From: Diphasiastrum complanatum
Taxonomy: Eukaryota > Streptophyta > Lycopodiopsida > Lycopodiales > Lycopodiaceae
Length of the DNA stretch: 64,000 nucleotides
Assembly: GCA_029204225.1 (NCBI GenBank)
Contig: CM055107.1
Coordinates: 50,228,367 to 50,292,366, forward strand
Direction: 5' to 3'
Shown here: one piece after another, positions 1 to 11,231 of the stretch
How positions within the stretch are numbered: position 1 is the first letter of the stretch
How the letters are laid out: every line of letters starts with the position of its first letter
Made by a program: the position numbers and the translations under genes
The notes under the pieces: generated by a model
Database searches by the model: none
Seen by the model: only the letters and a program-made list of their open reading frames with translations
What the model was told of the DNA's origin: nothing

Positions 1-1392
1 CAAGAAGTGGTGGGGCCGAGGCTTGAGGTGGAGCAACTTCAAACACCTACACCAAGAAGATCCACAAGAGAAAGATCTGAGCCAAGAAGGCTCACTTATG
101 ATGAGGGAGGAAGGCAAGTGGAAGGTGAAACTTCCTATCATGCATTCTTCATATTAGATGAACAGCCTAAAGATGTCCAAGAAGCACTTCAATCCAAGAA
201 ATGGGTTGAAGCAATGACGCTCGAGTTTGAAGCCTTGATGTCAAACCACGCATGTGAGCTTCTGGAGCAAGCTAACAACATGCATGTCATTGGATGTAAG
301 TGGGTATTCAGGATCAAGTACAACAATGATGGATCCATCAGCAAATTCAATGCAAGACTTTGTGCCAAAGGTTACTCTTGAATCAAGGGTCTTGACTATG
401 AAGACACTTTTGCAGCTATTGCAAAAATGGTATCTATAAGAATTCTCATTTCTCTTGCATGTTATCAAAATTGGAGGATGTTTCAACTTGATGTTTCTAA
501 TGCCTTTTTCAATGGTTACCTTGAGGAGGAGATCTACATGGAGCAACCACCTGGATTTGTGAAAGTTGGTGAAGAATCAAAAGTTTGTCTTTTGTTCGAA
601 AGTCTCTATGACCTAAAACAAGCACCAAGGTCTTGGTATACAATGCTCAACTCCTTTCTCATATCACTCGGATTTCGTGTTAGTGAATATGACCCTTCAT
701 TGTATATTAAGTTTGTAAATAAATTTGTAGTTATTATTCTCATCTATGTAGATGATATCATTCTTAGTGGAAATAATGAGGAGCTAGTTGAAGAAACTAA
801 GTATGCACTTGGTAGTGGATTTCAGATGCAAGATCTAGGAGTTCTTCACTACATTTTAGGCCTAGAAATTGACTTTTGGAAAGAACATGCTTTCATAAGT
901 CAAAGTAGATATGCACTTTCCATGCTTAAGAAATTTCAAATGGAAAACTATAAAGGCATAGATACACCAATGGAGCACATTGTAAAAGTTCCTATGAAAG
1001 ATGATGAAAGATCCTTTGAGGACATCACTCTTTATAGGAGTATTATTGGCTCACTTATATGGTTAACTGTGACAAGGTATGATCTAAGCTTTAGTGTGCA
1101 TAAGTTATGCCAACACATGCAGGATCCAAAGAAATATCATTGGAAGTTGGCTAAAAGAATCTTGAGATATGTATCTTCTACCTTAGACTTTGGATTGATC
1201 TACAAAGGAGAAGATGTAACTTTGGTTGCTTTTGCAAACTCAGATTTTGCAGGAGACAGGATAGATAGGAAATCCACAAGTGTTTACACAGTTTTTCATG
1301 GAGGAAATTTGGTTTCTTGGCTATCAAATAAGCAAGCAACTATATCCTTATCATCTTGTGAAGTTGAGTGCAAATCTCTTACAACCACTTGA
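1..1392 (+). pseudogene. Ty1/copia pol fragment: linker, reverse transcriptase, most of RNase H
   Basis: This is the 3' half of a copia polyprotein, cut by the window edge. Visible in order are the integrase-RT linker (TPTPRRSTRERSEPRR), the RT start (KWVEAM, then GCKWVFRIKYNNDGS), the RT core (LDVSNAFFNGYLEEEIYMEQ, LKQAPRSWY, catalytic LIYVDD near 740-757), and RNase H (ATISLSSCEVE). The family makes cDNA in cytoplasmic virus-like particles. The frame is broken by TGA at 379-381, where relatives have a sense codon before IKGLDYEDTF, and it stops at SLTTT, before the CEAIWLR stretch that normally follows. From 427 to 1392 it stays open. The same TGA and the same 3' truncation occur in the copy at 47726-49116, so both defects are older than the duplication. 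Family assignment is firm; the copy is dead. Confidence 0.93.
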
Positions 1393-1464
1393 TTTTCTTT
1401 TTTTCTTCATTTCAATATATTAGGGTTTATTGTAATGGTTTGCATGTTTATGAATGTAGAAAAC

Positions 1465-1858
1465 ATGTCGGGATCTAGCACTGGTGTGAGCTCGGGAGAC
1501 CATGTCTCAAACTTCTATGTATCGTTATCTTCTGAGCAAGAAGCACAACTGCAAAGCTTGCTTAGTCAAGATGAGGGGGGTCTCTCACAAGCGGCTGCGG
1601 CTCCCGCACCTACTGAAGAGTCATCCACATATCCGTATTACAACGTGAATCCTCAACATAATCGCCAACCGCAAAGGTTGGGTGGTTATGGACCGCCTAT
1701 ATTCTTTATGCCAATGCCATTTTGGCGACAGATTGTTCATGAAATGGTCCGACCAATCTGCCGATATGAAACGGCAGGTTGCTGGTAGCCTTCATGAAGA
1801 ATTCTCACAAGATGATTATAATAATCACATATGTCACAAGAGACTTAAAAGGATATAA
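1465..1858 (+). pseudogene. Small transposase-like ORF, frameshifted copy
   Basis: An ORF starting MSGSSTGVSSGDHV lies about 70 bp after the copia pol fragment. It contains a Ser/Gln stretch (LSSEQEAQLQSLLSQ) and an Ala/Pro stretch. In this copy a 5-bp deletion near 1653 changes frame, so the reading ends at 1788 on an unrelated tail. The copy at 49188-49586 is open through the same point. The intact version ends in a region (GWVVMDRLY, FMKWSDQSADLKRQV, LHEEF) that loosely recalls plant PttA/En-Spm-type transposase segments. That resemblance is weak, and the family is inferred rather than shown. Confidence 0.45.
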
Positions 1859-4144
1859 TGCATGCTTGATTCCACATGTTCTAGCTTCTTCTTCTTCTTA
1901 TTCCACTCTCACATGCTTGAATGAACAAATATGACAAGTGATAATATATTTTGATAATTTCTTAATCAATATAATTTTATTGTTTCTAGTAGTGTCTTGT
2001 TTTGCATGATATATACAAAATGTCTTCCATTTATCGGATGAAGAATCGATTGACTTTTATGAGATGTGTCTGAAGAGAGTATCTAAAATCACCTATATTG
2101 AAAAGCTAATAACTTAGATATTGATCATGATTATTGTGAACAATGACCATGATTATTGTGAATACTAGTCGTGAGAATTTTGAGCACTGGTTGTGATTAT
2201 TGTGAATATTGATCATGAATATTCATGAATCTTTGCCAATTTTAAAATTTCAAAATCACGGACATATTTTGTGGTCAAAGTATGAAACTCATTGCAAGAA
2301 ACTATTATGAAATGAACATCATCTCTTTGTTGGCAAAATCATTTGATACACAATTCTTAGTCATTTTAAATCCCAATATGCAATCATAGTTCTTCGATTA
2401 TCAGAACTGTAACTACTTTTGTGGTGGTGATTGTTATATAAGCTCTTGCAACTTTTTAACCATTATGGCATGACCTTGGATATATAATACCTCAACGTTC
2501 TTGTTTTATTTTGATTGTGATGTATGTTGATGATTTGAATTTGAAAGCAAATAATCAAAGATTTGCTAAATGTAGTGAAAACAGATCTATGTAATTAGTT
2601 TGATATCACAGACTTGACCTTATTTACTACTGCTTGCAAGTTGAAATATGGCTAAAGGAGCAAGGTATTGGACTTACGTAGACTACGCGCGTCAGTAAAT
2701 TGCTCAATCTGTTCCATATGGAGGCATGCAAGCAAATGAATACACCTATCAAGGTTCATGTTAAATTGCCTATGTTGGATTTTTACATCCCTTGGGGATA
2801 TCACTTTGTACATCAATTAGTAGTACACATTAGCTTTTTTTTCGGTTGGTGTGTCAATTCATGATGTCTTCTTCTCAAGATTATTGAAAGACAACAAAGT
2901 AAAATTTGAGGTACGTCAAGAATACATCTCAACGGTTCATTGTATGTTAGTGAAAATAAGTAGCGCAAGATAAACCACTATTATTGAATAGGGAAGCAAC
3001 ATGACTATCAAAGGTATATGTTCCATGTAGGAAATGAGAATCTCATATTTTTTTATAGTAAGCATAACATAGTGGTGTGGCCCCTTTTAGAAGTTGAGAA
3101 CAAGGTCCTCATCAACACAACTCGGTGAAGCAATATGGTTGAGAAAAATCCTAGGAAGAATAAGATTTAGCAAGAAAAAGATACAGAAAGAGACCACAAT
3201 CTATAATCAGGTTCCAACTAGGACTCGATATGCTAGACACCTATTTTTGTATCACCTTCTTTATGAGAAGACATTGACTACCAACTTTTGTATTATAAAC
3301 GTCTAGTTTTCGAGGTTTTCATAGTTACCAAGGCCATGTTGTTGCAACACGTGTCATGTAAATACTCACCCATGTACAAGTTTTCCCAAAACTATGTACA
3401 TGTCTTTTTAGGTTTGAATATAACACTTCCAATTCTTCATTTTGGTTACTCTCAAGCTCTAAATGATTTATATGGGCGCCACTCTTAAGAGATTGTAGTT
3501 TATCATAGGCCTATTTACATATTATGAAAATGAGTGCCATCATAATTTTTCAAGGATGCAATTTGGATTGCTGATGTATGGGATGATATTATGGTCACTT
3601 TCAGAAAGCAACACCAGTTCACTCCCAAGGAAAATAAATTTAGAAACTGCACATAAAAAACACTAGCACCAAATACTTTGATGAATCAGATGTGGTAGCT
3701 TCAAAGTAAATGTCTATATGATAGAGATATAATAGCTTGTGAGGATGGCAAGCCTGAGTTGCCAAAATACCATCATAAATCCTTTGCTCTAAGTAGTATA
3801 AGGAAGGGTGGGTGGTTGATGAATCACACTAACTATGAGTAAATAATTATATTGAGAATAATTGAGAGATGATAGTTCTTGGATAGGTTAGTGGATGGTT
3901 TTACTATTTATCGATAGCAATATAGAGGCAACTAGTGTGAATCTCAAGGCAATTAGGATGTTCTTTCAGTAAATTTTGCAGATGTCACTACCTAATTGTA
4001 GATTTACTCCAATACATTCCGATAATCACCTCTAAAGAATTTTTATCACAATTATGTCGGTTTATGTAGAAATCTACCGTTACGCGGTCTCTAATGAAAG
4101 AGGAGTATAAATGTGCATATTCCAACAACATGCAATCATTACTC
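1859..4144 (+). mobile_element. Unit X copy A: chimeric, heavily decayed copia remnant
   Basis: A strongly decayed copia segment is present. Around 2515-2850 an RT can be read with stops: MYVDDLNLKANNQ, then CKQMNTPIKVHVKLPMLD, then a degraded QLVGxLIY motif. RNase H traces follow at 2995-3190, including KVLINTT and EAIWLRKILG. The head (1859-2500) is noncoding and contains a 22-bp tandem repeat. The same unit occurs directly at 49587-51857 and inverted at 37671-40240. The inverted copy carries an extra GAG-pre-integrase block that is missing here. Copies A and C stay near-identical as far as 4144 and 51857, while the match to the inverted copy stops near 4045. No LTRs can be assigned. Confidence 0.75.
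2119..2229 (+). repeat. 22-bp tandem repeat, about five units, inside unit X
   Basis: Five consecutive units of 22, 22, 22, 22 and 23 bp start at 2119, 2141, 2163, 2185 and 2207. All are variants of ATTGATCATGATTATTGTGA, with divergence between neighbours. The array is kept in the other two X copies, at 49830-49940 and inverted at about 39829-39940. Confidence 0.8.
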
Positions 4145-4339
4145 GAATTATTGGAGAGAGTAAGGAGTGAGAATTGATTGAAATGAATATTTTGAGGTAT
4201 ATATGGCATCAAAATATATTTTAACTTCACTACATTCATGTGGTTTGACTTTCACTCGCATCACATTTCTAAAATAACTGACTCATCTTTCATTGGTTCA
4301 ATGCAGGTATTGCAGTCCCAACACAAGAAAAATAAGACA

Positions 4340-4616
4340 TGTTCCTATATAGGAAAAAAAAGAAGTTTCCCTAGATTAAAATGAACTAATATAGGGAATT
4401 TGCATACTAGGAAAAGTGGTTGTTTTCCTAGAAAGCAAATCTAGGAAAAATGCATACATTTTACCTATATAGGGAAATCATCTAGGAAAAATTCCCTAGA
4501 TGATTATCCCTATATAGGAAAAAAGTTTGTGCCACTTTTCCTAGTATGAAAATTCCCTAGTTCATTTCAATCCAGGGAAATTTATAGGAAAACTTTTAGG
4601 AAAAAATCCCTATATA
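4340..4616. repeat. Foldback (inverted-repeat) MITE-like element
   Basis: The two halves are imperfect reverse complements around an apex near 4500. The left arm carries CCCTAGATTAAAATGAACTA, then CATACTAGGAAAAGTGG. The right arm carries the reverse complement of CATACTAGGAAAAGTGG, then of a close variant of the first motif. The centre is ATCATCTAGG / CCCTAGATGAT. Arms are about 120-150 nt with almost no loop, so the transcript would be one long hairpin. There is no coding potential. The sequence just before it, CACAAGAAAAATAAG, looks a little like a decayed CACTA terminus, but no matching right end was found. Confidence 0.8.
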
Positions 4617-5476
4617 AATTTCTCTCTCTCTCTCATTGTTTCCTACAAGGGGCTTCATGATGTTTGATTCATTTTTTTGTGTATAAACTATTGCCAATAC
4701 GGAACTCTTGTGCACATAAAAATTGACGATTACGAACATCAACATTAACGATTGTAGGGCAGCCACATGTGCTTTCCAAAGCTGAAGGAAGTCATTTAGA
4801 AATGGATCCCTTACGCACCATGCAGCCATGCTGTATTTGAGGAAGGATCATTAGTCCACAACCAAGCGAATGTGAAATGCGGAAAACATTATTAGTGCTG
4901 GACTGCTACAGCTAAAGCCAACAGAAATAAAATTTCAGTTATTCATTCGTAACAATCTAATTCAGTTCAGCTATCTATAGCAAAATTTATTAAAGATTTG
5001 CATCCACCTTTTGGAGCTGCCAGAAAAAAATCGATCGTCATTAAGACTTCGAGAGTCCGAGCCGTGGTTAAAGCTCTCTTGGCAGCTAGTAACAAGGCCG
5101 GCAGGCATGACCATCCACTGCACCAAATACATAGAGCACACTCCAGTTACTTCAAGCTATGTTGTAAAATTCCGTTAGACAGGTGATAATCTCAAAAAAT
5201 CTGGAAGAGTAAGCAATTCTGGCGCCTGCGAGATACATTGATATGTAGATGCCTCTCATGAGAATGGAAAACAAAACCGGAGGCTGCCGTTTCTACCAAA
5301 TAGATAGTATATACATATAAGGTTTGACATGTCATTTAGTGCGCGTAGATACATAGTGTCGATCCAGTCAACGATACAGGAATCAGGATGCACGCTTGAG
5401 ATGTATGTTGTGAAACAGTCGAGGAGGCATCAGATCTAAGAATAATATAGACATCGGTGGGTTTGCAGGAAGATAT
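4617..5476 (-). other. No gene seen; probably the 3' untranslated side of the minus-strand gene
   Basis: A CT-rich run at 4617-4635 is followed by mixed-composition DNA with no convincing ORF. Its position directly after the putative stop codon at 5477 makes a minus-strand 3' UTR the simplest reading. Confidence 0.3.
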
Positions 5477-6099
5477 CAAGGTCGACTGACAGGAGCAGGC
5501 TCCTCGGCTGGATTCTTATTAGCACTTGGTAACTCATAATCCGAAAGCTCAGGTACAGGTTTTCTCTGACGGTCGCACAGGCTCTGGTCTTCTACATATC
5601 CGCACCAAATCTCATTCGCTTTACCGTCGTCATAAATAATTGAGTTCATGTTCTATTTCAACATCAAGTTTGTTCGTCTTAGTTAGCTTTTGAGAATACA
5701 AGAAAATAAGAAAAGCTCAAACGATCTAGACTAGATATGTGAAGATACAGTGGACAGAGTGCCGAAAGAAGCAGATACAGTGGACCAGATATGTGAAGAT
5801 ATAGTGGATAGAGTGCCGAAAGAAGCAAGAGTGTTACCTCCACGTGAAATATAGCTAGCTGCAGTTTGATGTTGGTGGATTGCGTGCCAAGCTTCTACGC
5901 CGCCGCAGAACTTCTCTCTGAAAAAAAAACACAACTAGGCAACACAAATTTCCAACTTAAACTATTGAAAAGCTCGCAAGCAAACCAGAACCGAGGTGAG
6001 CCCAACTATAGCTGCTGATCGTGCAGCAGTTGAAAGTTTCAACTGCATGCAAAGGTAAGTCCATAAATTTCCCAAATGATTTACTCCAATCTATCTAGA

Positions 6100-6148
<49 letters not shown>

Positions 6149-6293
6149 TTATGTATGTATATGTAGAAAGTCGCACGTCACCGCAGGGTGTATAGCCATT
6201 CATACCTTCTTTCTTCAGAGACTCCAAACCATGTGGCAAAGTATTCACTGTATATAATCCAAGACGTTGATGAGAGAGATGAAGTTTTTACAC
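5477..6293 (-). CDS. Unrecognised plant gene, 3' exons only
   Basis: Two minus-strand exons look real. Exon A (6293 down to 6206) is preceded by TTTTTTACAG and followed by the donor GTATGA; it reads VKTSSLSSTSWIIYSEYF, then ATWFGVSEER. Exon B (5917 down to 5838) is preceded by TTTTTTTTTCAG and followed by GTAACA; it reads EKFCGGVEAWHAIHQHQTAA, then SYISRG. Splicing A to B restores one codon and keeps the frame, which chance ORFs rarely do. A further open segment (5650 down to 5477) ends ELSDYELPSANKNPAEEPAP, then a stop, and looks like a C-terminus, but its phase does not follow directly from exon B, so an exon may be missing or decayed. I do not recognise the protein. Upstream exons were not found. 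It may be a host gene or an old captured fragment. Confidence 0.4.
5733..5827. repeat. 54-bp-period tandem duplication
   Basis: A segment starting AGATATGTGAAGATA at 5733 is repeated from 5787 with few changes; both copies contain AGAGTGCCGAAAGAAGCA. It lies in the intron after exon B of the minus-strand gene. Confidence 0.85.
6104..6166. repeat. (TA)n microsatellite followed by (GTAT)n-like repeat
   Basis: About 18 TA dinucleotides are followed by degenerate GTAT units. It sits in the intron between exons A and B of the minus-strand gene. Confidence 0.95.
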
Positions 6294-7599
6294 CTGTAAA
6301 AAAGAACTCATTAAAGTTCACATTGGCTGCATCAGTGGATAGAATGGATCCCGGAACAAGTACTCAGAATGATCTGGACAGAGGTTAGAGAAGGGCACGC
6401 ACATAAACCCTCCGCTAAATTTCCCCAGTATGCAGCAGCCGACCAAAACAAAAATCTTTCTGTGACAAATTCTACAAACAAACCAATGAACCTTATCCTC
6501 AATCTATCAAGCACAGCAGCCAGAAATCGTACAAACACGTAGACCCAAAAATGTATTGATTTTTTTGCTAGATGAAGCGGTTCGGACATAACCACAACAT
6601 ATTTACTCTACAAAAACATAGGCAAGTAAGAAGCAAAAATGTTCGAAAAACTTTACAAGTTGAAGGTGAACTGATCAAATGCCATAACAATTCGGATTGT
6701 TGAATTGCTCCAAAAAGGCACCGTAGGTGTCGCCAAACACAAATTAGAGGAGCCATGCAGTTGTGTATAACGTGAACATATGCATTGCGCCGTTTTTGAA
6801 TTTGACAACCAAATCGTTGATGAATTGCATGCATGGACCTGGTGAAGAAGACCGCAGTAGCCCGCAACAGATGATAATTTACCCTCTCCTACAGTTTTCC
6901 TCACCAGAAAAAGAGAAAAGCATTTTATAAGCAAACAATCACTAACATGGACCTGCCTATCATTAATAAGCACCACCAGCCTAAGAAGAACTTGATCCAC
7001 AAGGTGAAGTATTAAAGAAAGCAATGCACTTTCAATAGTCACATTAGTTTTATCATCAGTCACCAGCGAAATGTCTATCACCTTTCATCAAACCAGCCTT
7101 CATAACGAGATCAAAAGCAATGTTTAGGGTCAAGCATGTCCAAGAAAAAAAATGTAGCTTTGAATTGCAATGGTTGAGAAGTGAAACATGCATATACAAC
7201 ATATTTCATGCAATGCTTTTGTTTAAGAATTGCTTCAACAAAAAAAAAAGGCATATGACGGCCAGAGCTTTTATTACAAAAAATATGCACGATTAGATTG
7301 AACATCTCTACATAAAAGCCCTTTGTTAAGATCAAATCTTTGTCGCACATTCACTTTGATCAATGTCAAATCCATCTTACAAAAACACGTCTTTCACGAA
7401 AAATAGTTCGTAGATACAAAGAACTAGACATCGTCAATTGTAACTGTCCAAGTATTTGTTTCTGCAACATGACTTTTTTTTTTCTTTTAGAAGATACCGC
7501 CGATAAATGACAGGTTATTGGTACCCTTCGTGACAAATTTCAACAAGAAGAGAAATTTGAGAAGTAGGAAATTCATAAGCATATGAGCTTGTGGATTAG
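6294..7599. other. No recognisable gene
   Basis: Several modest open frames occur on the minus strand (for example 7081-6653), but none shows a known motif, and I could not link any to exon A by splice sites. Further exons of the minus-strand gene could be hidden here. Confidence 0.2.
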
Positions 7600-8065
7600 G
7601 CATCGTCGTGATATGGCACGGTGAGCTTATAGGGTGTTCAAGAAATGACTGGAACCGTGTAAAAGCGGATGAACGAACACCAGATAAATACAAGATCCAA
7701 AAATATGCTGCGGTCGCTAGGATGCATGGGATAGGCAATCATAGGTTGGGCTCGAGTGGAAAGGCGGGATTGCAAGCAAGCATGGTAAGTGAACTTACGC
7801 TACTCTTATAGTTTATCTTTGATTTCATATGCTTTTATTTTTTAATGTGCATGACTAGTTGTTCCAACGTAGGTGGTTTAAGTATCAACCTAATTGTACA
7901 CTTATACAGTTGAAACTTTTATAAATAAACCATTAAATTGAATGCATGGATAGTTGGCGGACTATGGACATCTGCCAACTAAGGAGGAATAGGAATCTGC
8001 CTACAGGGAATCGTACGATGTATTAGTTGACAAACTAAAGAGTGAGGGTCATCCTCCAAATGTAA
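7600..8065 (+). pseudogene. Possible exons of a DNA-transposon ORF, unrecognised
   Basis: A plus-strand stretch reads DWNRVKADERTPDKYKIQKY, then AAVARMHGIGNHRLGSSGKA, and ends at a good donor (ATG|GTAAGTG) near 7789. A second open stretch near 7957-8060 reads ADYGHLPTKEE, then a stop, then SYDVLVDKLKSEGHPPN, and is also followed by GTAAGT. The style (short basic exons with KSEGHPPN-type ends) resembles accessory ORFs of plant CACTA or PttA elements, but I cannot name a family. The adjacent repeat at 8745-9030 would fit a transposon end. Confidence 0.3.
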
Positions 8066-8744
8066 GTACTAGTTTTTGTATTCATACTAATGTGATTTTA
8101 TTCCAATGTCAATTTTATTTAATTTAATACGATCAAGCATTAAATATTAATGCAGTTTGTTTGCTTGTGTTCATGCAGATTGGACGTCACGATGACGACG
8201 AGTAGATTAGGTTTAAAAATTTTAGTTGATGTTAGATCTAGAAAAACTCATACGACATTAAAGCACCAATTTTGTAATACATTGATTAATATTATGAAAA
8301 TATTACTATTGCAAATGATCGTGCTATATTGCCATTGCTTTTATATGTGCAATGTTCTTTGCAATGTCGAATTTAGAGATGTGGATTGACATAAAAACCA
8401 ACTAAGAATTTAAAACCATGTGCAATGTCGGATTTCAAAACAACAATCAATATCATATATAGAAATCTAAATGAAATTTATGATGTGCACAAAGCAATGC
8501 AATAAAGTATTGTCTTCATAATGGACATGAAGTAATGCAATAAAATATAAAATGAAAAGTAATTAAAGAATGAAAAATACCTCATGCTTGGTTTGTTGTT
8601 TGATCCAAATGTTGAATGCAACTCAAAAATATTGTTTTTAAAAGAATTAATGAATATCGCTTCTCCAAGAACTCAACTCCAAGAACAGCCCGATAAAAAT
8701 GCGCGGGCTATTTTTTACGCATTTTTTATTTTTTATTTTACCTA
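8066..8744. other. AT-rich spacer, nothing identified
   Basis: No supported ORF is present. The phrase GCAATGTCGxATTT occurs twice (about 8361 and 8422), which hints at old local duplication. Confidence 0.3.
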
Positions 8745-9030
8745 ATTTGGGACTTCGGAATCTGACATCCAAACGCATCGGATAGATGTCGGACACACGT
8801 CGGACCCTTTTTTTGATCATTCTATTAACAGACGTTGGATTCCGACGTCTATCTGGGACGTCGAAATCCGACATCCAAGTATACGTCTATTTGGGCGTCG
8901 GACATCCGTCGGACAAATTTTTGCATCATTCTATATCTACAGACGTCGGAATCTGACATGTATTTTGGACATCGCAATACGACATCTACGTCGAACCTTT
9001 TGTGACGTCTTTGGACGTGCGACGTCCACA
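8745..9030. repeat. ACGTC/GTCGGA-rich degenerate tandem repeat with internal palindromes
   Basis: About two and a half copies of a unit of roughly 100-110 bp are present. Each begins near GGGACKTCGRAATCYGACATC and includes RTCGGACAxxCGTCGGA, an A/T run, ATCATTCTAT and ACAGACGTYGGAWTC. The motif GACGTCGGA and its complement recur on both strands, so the block is full of short inverted repeats. Such arrays are typical of subterminal regions of plant CACTA-type transposons, where transposase binds; that assignment is inference. The block ends where GH9 copy 1 sequence starts. Confidence 0.65.
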
Positions 9031-10143
9031 TAGGATTGCCTGTTAATCATAGTCGAACTAAATGTATTCTTGTCATAACTTCATCTTCGTCTATGTGCAA
9101 GATTTGAATTAAGCTGTCTACTCAGCAACGGCAACTTGTTATTATTAGTTATTAAAACGTGCTTTCTGCGTCTGGACTTTTGTGAAGCGATCATTATCGG
9201 TCTTCCACTGCAGGCTTTTGCGTTCGCGGACCAGCACAGGGGTGTCTACAGTGATGCTTTGGGATTGGCCGTATCTCCCTTCTACAACTTTATTCCGGAT
9301 ATGACGTACCTTTTCAATGTCAGCTTTTATCTCCTTCTGGGAAATGCTTCATTGATTCTGATAAGAATTGAATTATTGTCGCCAATCTCGCCAGGATGAA
9401 TTGTTATGGGGTGCTGTATGGCTTTAGAAAGCATCAAGAGATAAAAGCTACCTGAGTCACATCCACAACATTGAAGCTGCTCCGGAAGCTACTAGTTCTC
9501 TTGACTGGGATACCAAGTATTGCGGTGCTCAGGTCTTATTATCTAAGGTAATAATGGATAGCGAGACAATCGTTGATTAGACGTTGACCTTTGATCCTCA
9601 AAGGTATTCTTAGTAGGATTTGGTTCGGATGCTTCATGCAATCTTTGGTGCTTATATTTTTACTAGCACATGAGCGCGCAGTGGTATTAACCATTCCTTC
9701 ATGATTATGGTTCAGATGTTTCTTTCTGGAAAGCACAAAACTCTGCAATTAGCATCTAAAGCTCGCGCAGATGATTGTATCTGCTCGTTCCTTCCAGACA
9801 TTCCAGATTCTCAAGCAACTATAACTCCAGGTTTTAACAAAAATGCTTCTGTTTTCTTTGCAAGATAAATCGCATATTGCAAATAAGATGATCAGAGAGA
9901 GAGAGAGAGTGTGTGATGGCCCGCTTGGTGCAGGTGGTTTGTTGTATCACGACAGCTCAGAAAATCTGCAGTATGTTACAAATACAGAATTTGTGATGCT
10001 AACATATGCAGATTACCTACGTAAAGCATCAGATACAGTTTCTTGCGGGGGCACATCAGTGACGCCAAACAGACTTGCTGCTTTTGCACGACGCCAGGTT
10101 AAAGCTTTATCAACAAACGGGTCATTCCACGTTCAAAATAATT

Positions 10144-10560
10144 TAGAGGAGAGAGGATCTTCCTCTACGTGATGTGGAAGGAAGTGAGTATGATGAGCCT
10201 TATTATCTTCCAATTCTGATTGTTGATGAAGCAATCCAGTCGCAATGCTATTTCGTTGATCCATCACTGCAGGAATCACTGCATTCGGAATGCTGTCTCA
10301 AAACTGATCCTGCTGTACAGTCTGCCATGGACATGAGCATGGACGTTCAGAGCGCTCAACGGTCTGCGCTGAGCGTGGTCAGGGCTGATTTCTGAAGGGC
10401 TGCAACAGACAGGCAAGTCTCCTTTCGAGCGCGATGCATCTCTTATGAGCCCACCCACAGCCCACGGCTCAGACATGCCTCTCTCACGGGTGCAGAGTGC
10501 ACCAATTATCCCAGGGATCGCTGTAAATTAGGACTGCTCACGTTGCCTCAACACTCTTCC
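10144..10560 (+). pseudogene. Captured 3' end of an unrecognised gene inside the GH9 intron
   Basis: Homology to the short intron of GH9 copy 2 stops near 10143. From there an open frame reads EDLPLRDVEGSEYDEPYYLP, then ILIVDEAIQSQCYFVDPSLQ, and reaches a stop at 10393-10395. Overlapping it in another frame is SEGLQQTGKSPFERDASLMS, then PPTAHGSDMPLSRVQSAPII, with a stop near 10530; this looks like a natural C-terminus, so a frameshift or a splice (AG at about 10381) probably joins the two. Composition is more GC-rich than the surroundings. I do not recognise the family. It is not GH9 and has no transposon motif. Confidence 0.4.
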
Positions 10561-11231
10561 GTAGTTTGCATCAACCAGAGGGAGCGTATGCAATGAATGT
10601 TGGAATAGCCTGTGGATTGTGCAGAAGCAGGCCTCAACTCAAGGAGTTTTCATAACTTTATAAATTTTTTTTGTTCATTTTCGAGTTATATAAAGAACAT
10701 TGGTTAACCCCCTATAATGTCGTCATTTTCCTTGATAAACCTTAAACATCATTAACAAATAGTATTTATGGCTTTCAATTAAACACCTGAATTTCAAATC
10801 AAATTTTTCAATTGAAATTTGCTTTGAAGTTTGAAAAGCACAGAATCTGGAAAATTACATTAAGCTTTCTGTCTTGATAGTGAAATTGAAAGTATGATGA
10901 GCCAAACTTAGATAGCCTTAAAAGATTTCATCTTTGATAATTTTGAAAGTCAATGTCCACCACTAAAAATTGTGAAGTTGTGAATTGGAATTCACGAACT
11001 TCAAACTGAAACAGAATTTTTATATAGAAGCAATGCAGAATGCATTGTATTTCACGCTCACTTGCTAGTTGCCTTTAGCTTGAGAATACACCTTCCAAAA
11101 CATTAGCACCTCTTTAAGTTTGGTAAGGGTCATAAGCCACACTGAGTGATGGCGGCATCCTTGACTGAAACCCATCGCCTCATCGAAAGGTGCATGGTTT
11201 AGGTTTCCATTTATGGAAGCTGAAAATGTGA
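10561..11231. other. AT-rich spacer in the GH9 intron, nothing identified
   Basis: There is no convincing ORF. It may include the 3' UTR of the captured gene and the lost 5' end of the copia element. Confidence 0.3.

Noticed and set aside
427-1392. Programmed stop-codon readthrough at the copia TGA 379-381
   Set aside because: The stop is shared with the other copy, but both lack the end of RNase H, and relatives have a sense codon there; decay is simpler.
10150-10395. Exosome RNase PH-type protein for the captured ORF
   Set aside because: A faint likeness (YFVDPSLQES) was noted, but the flanking conserved positions of that family are absent.
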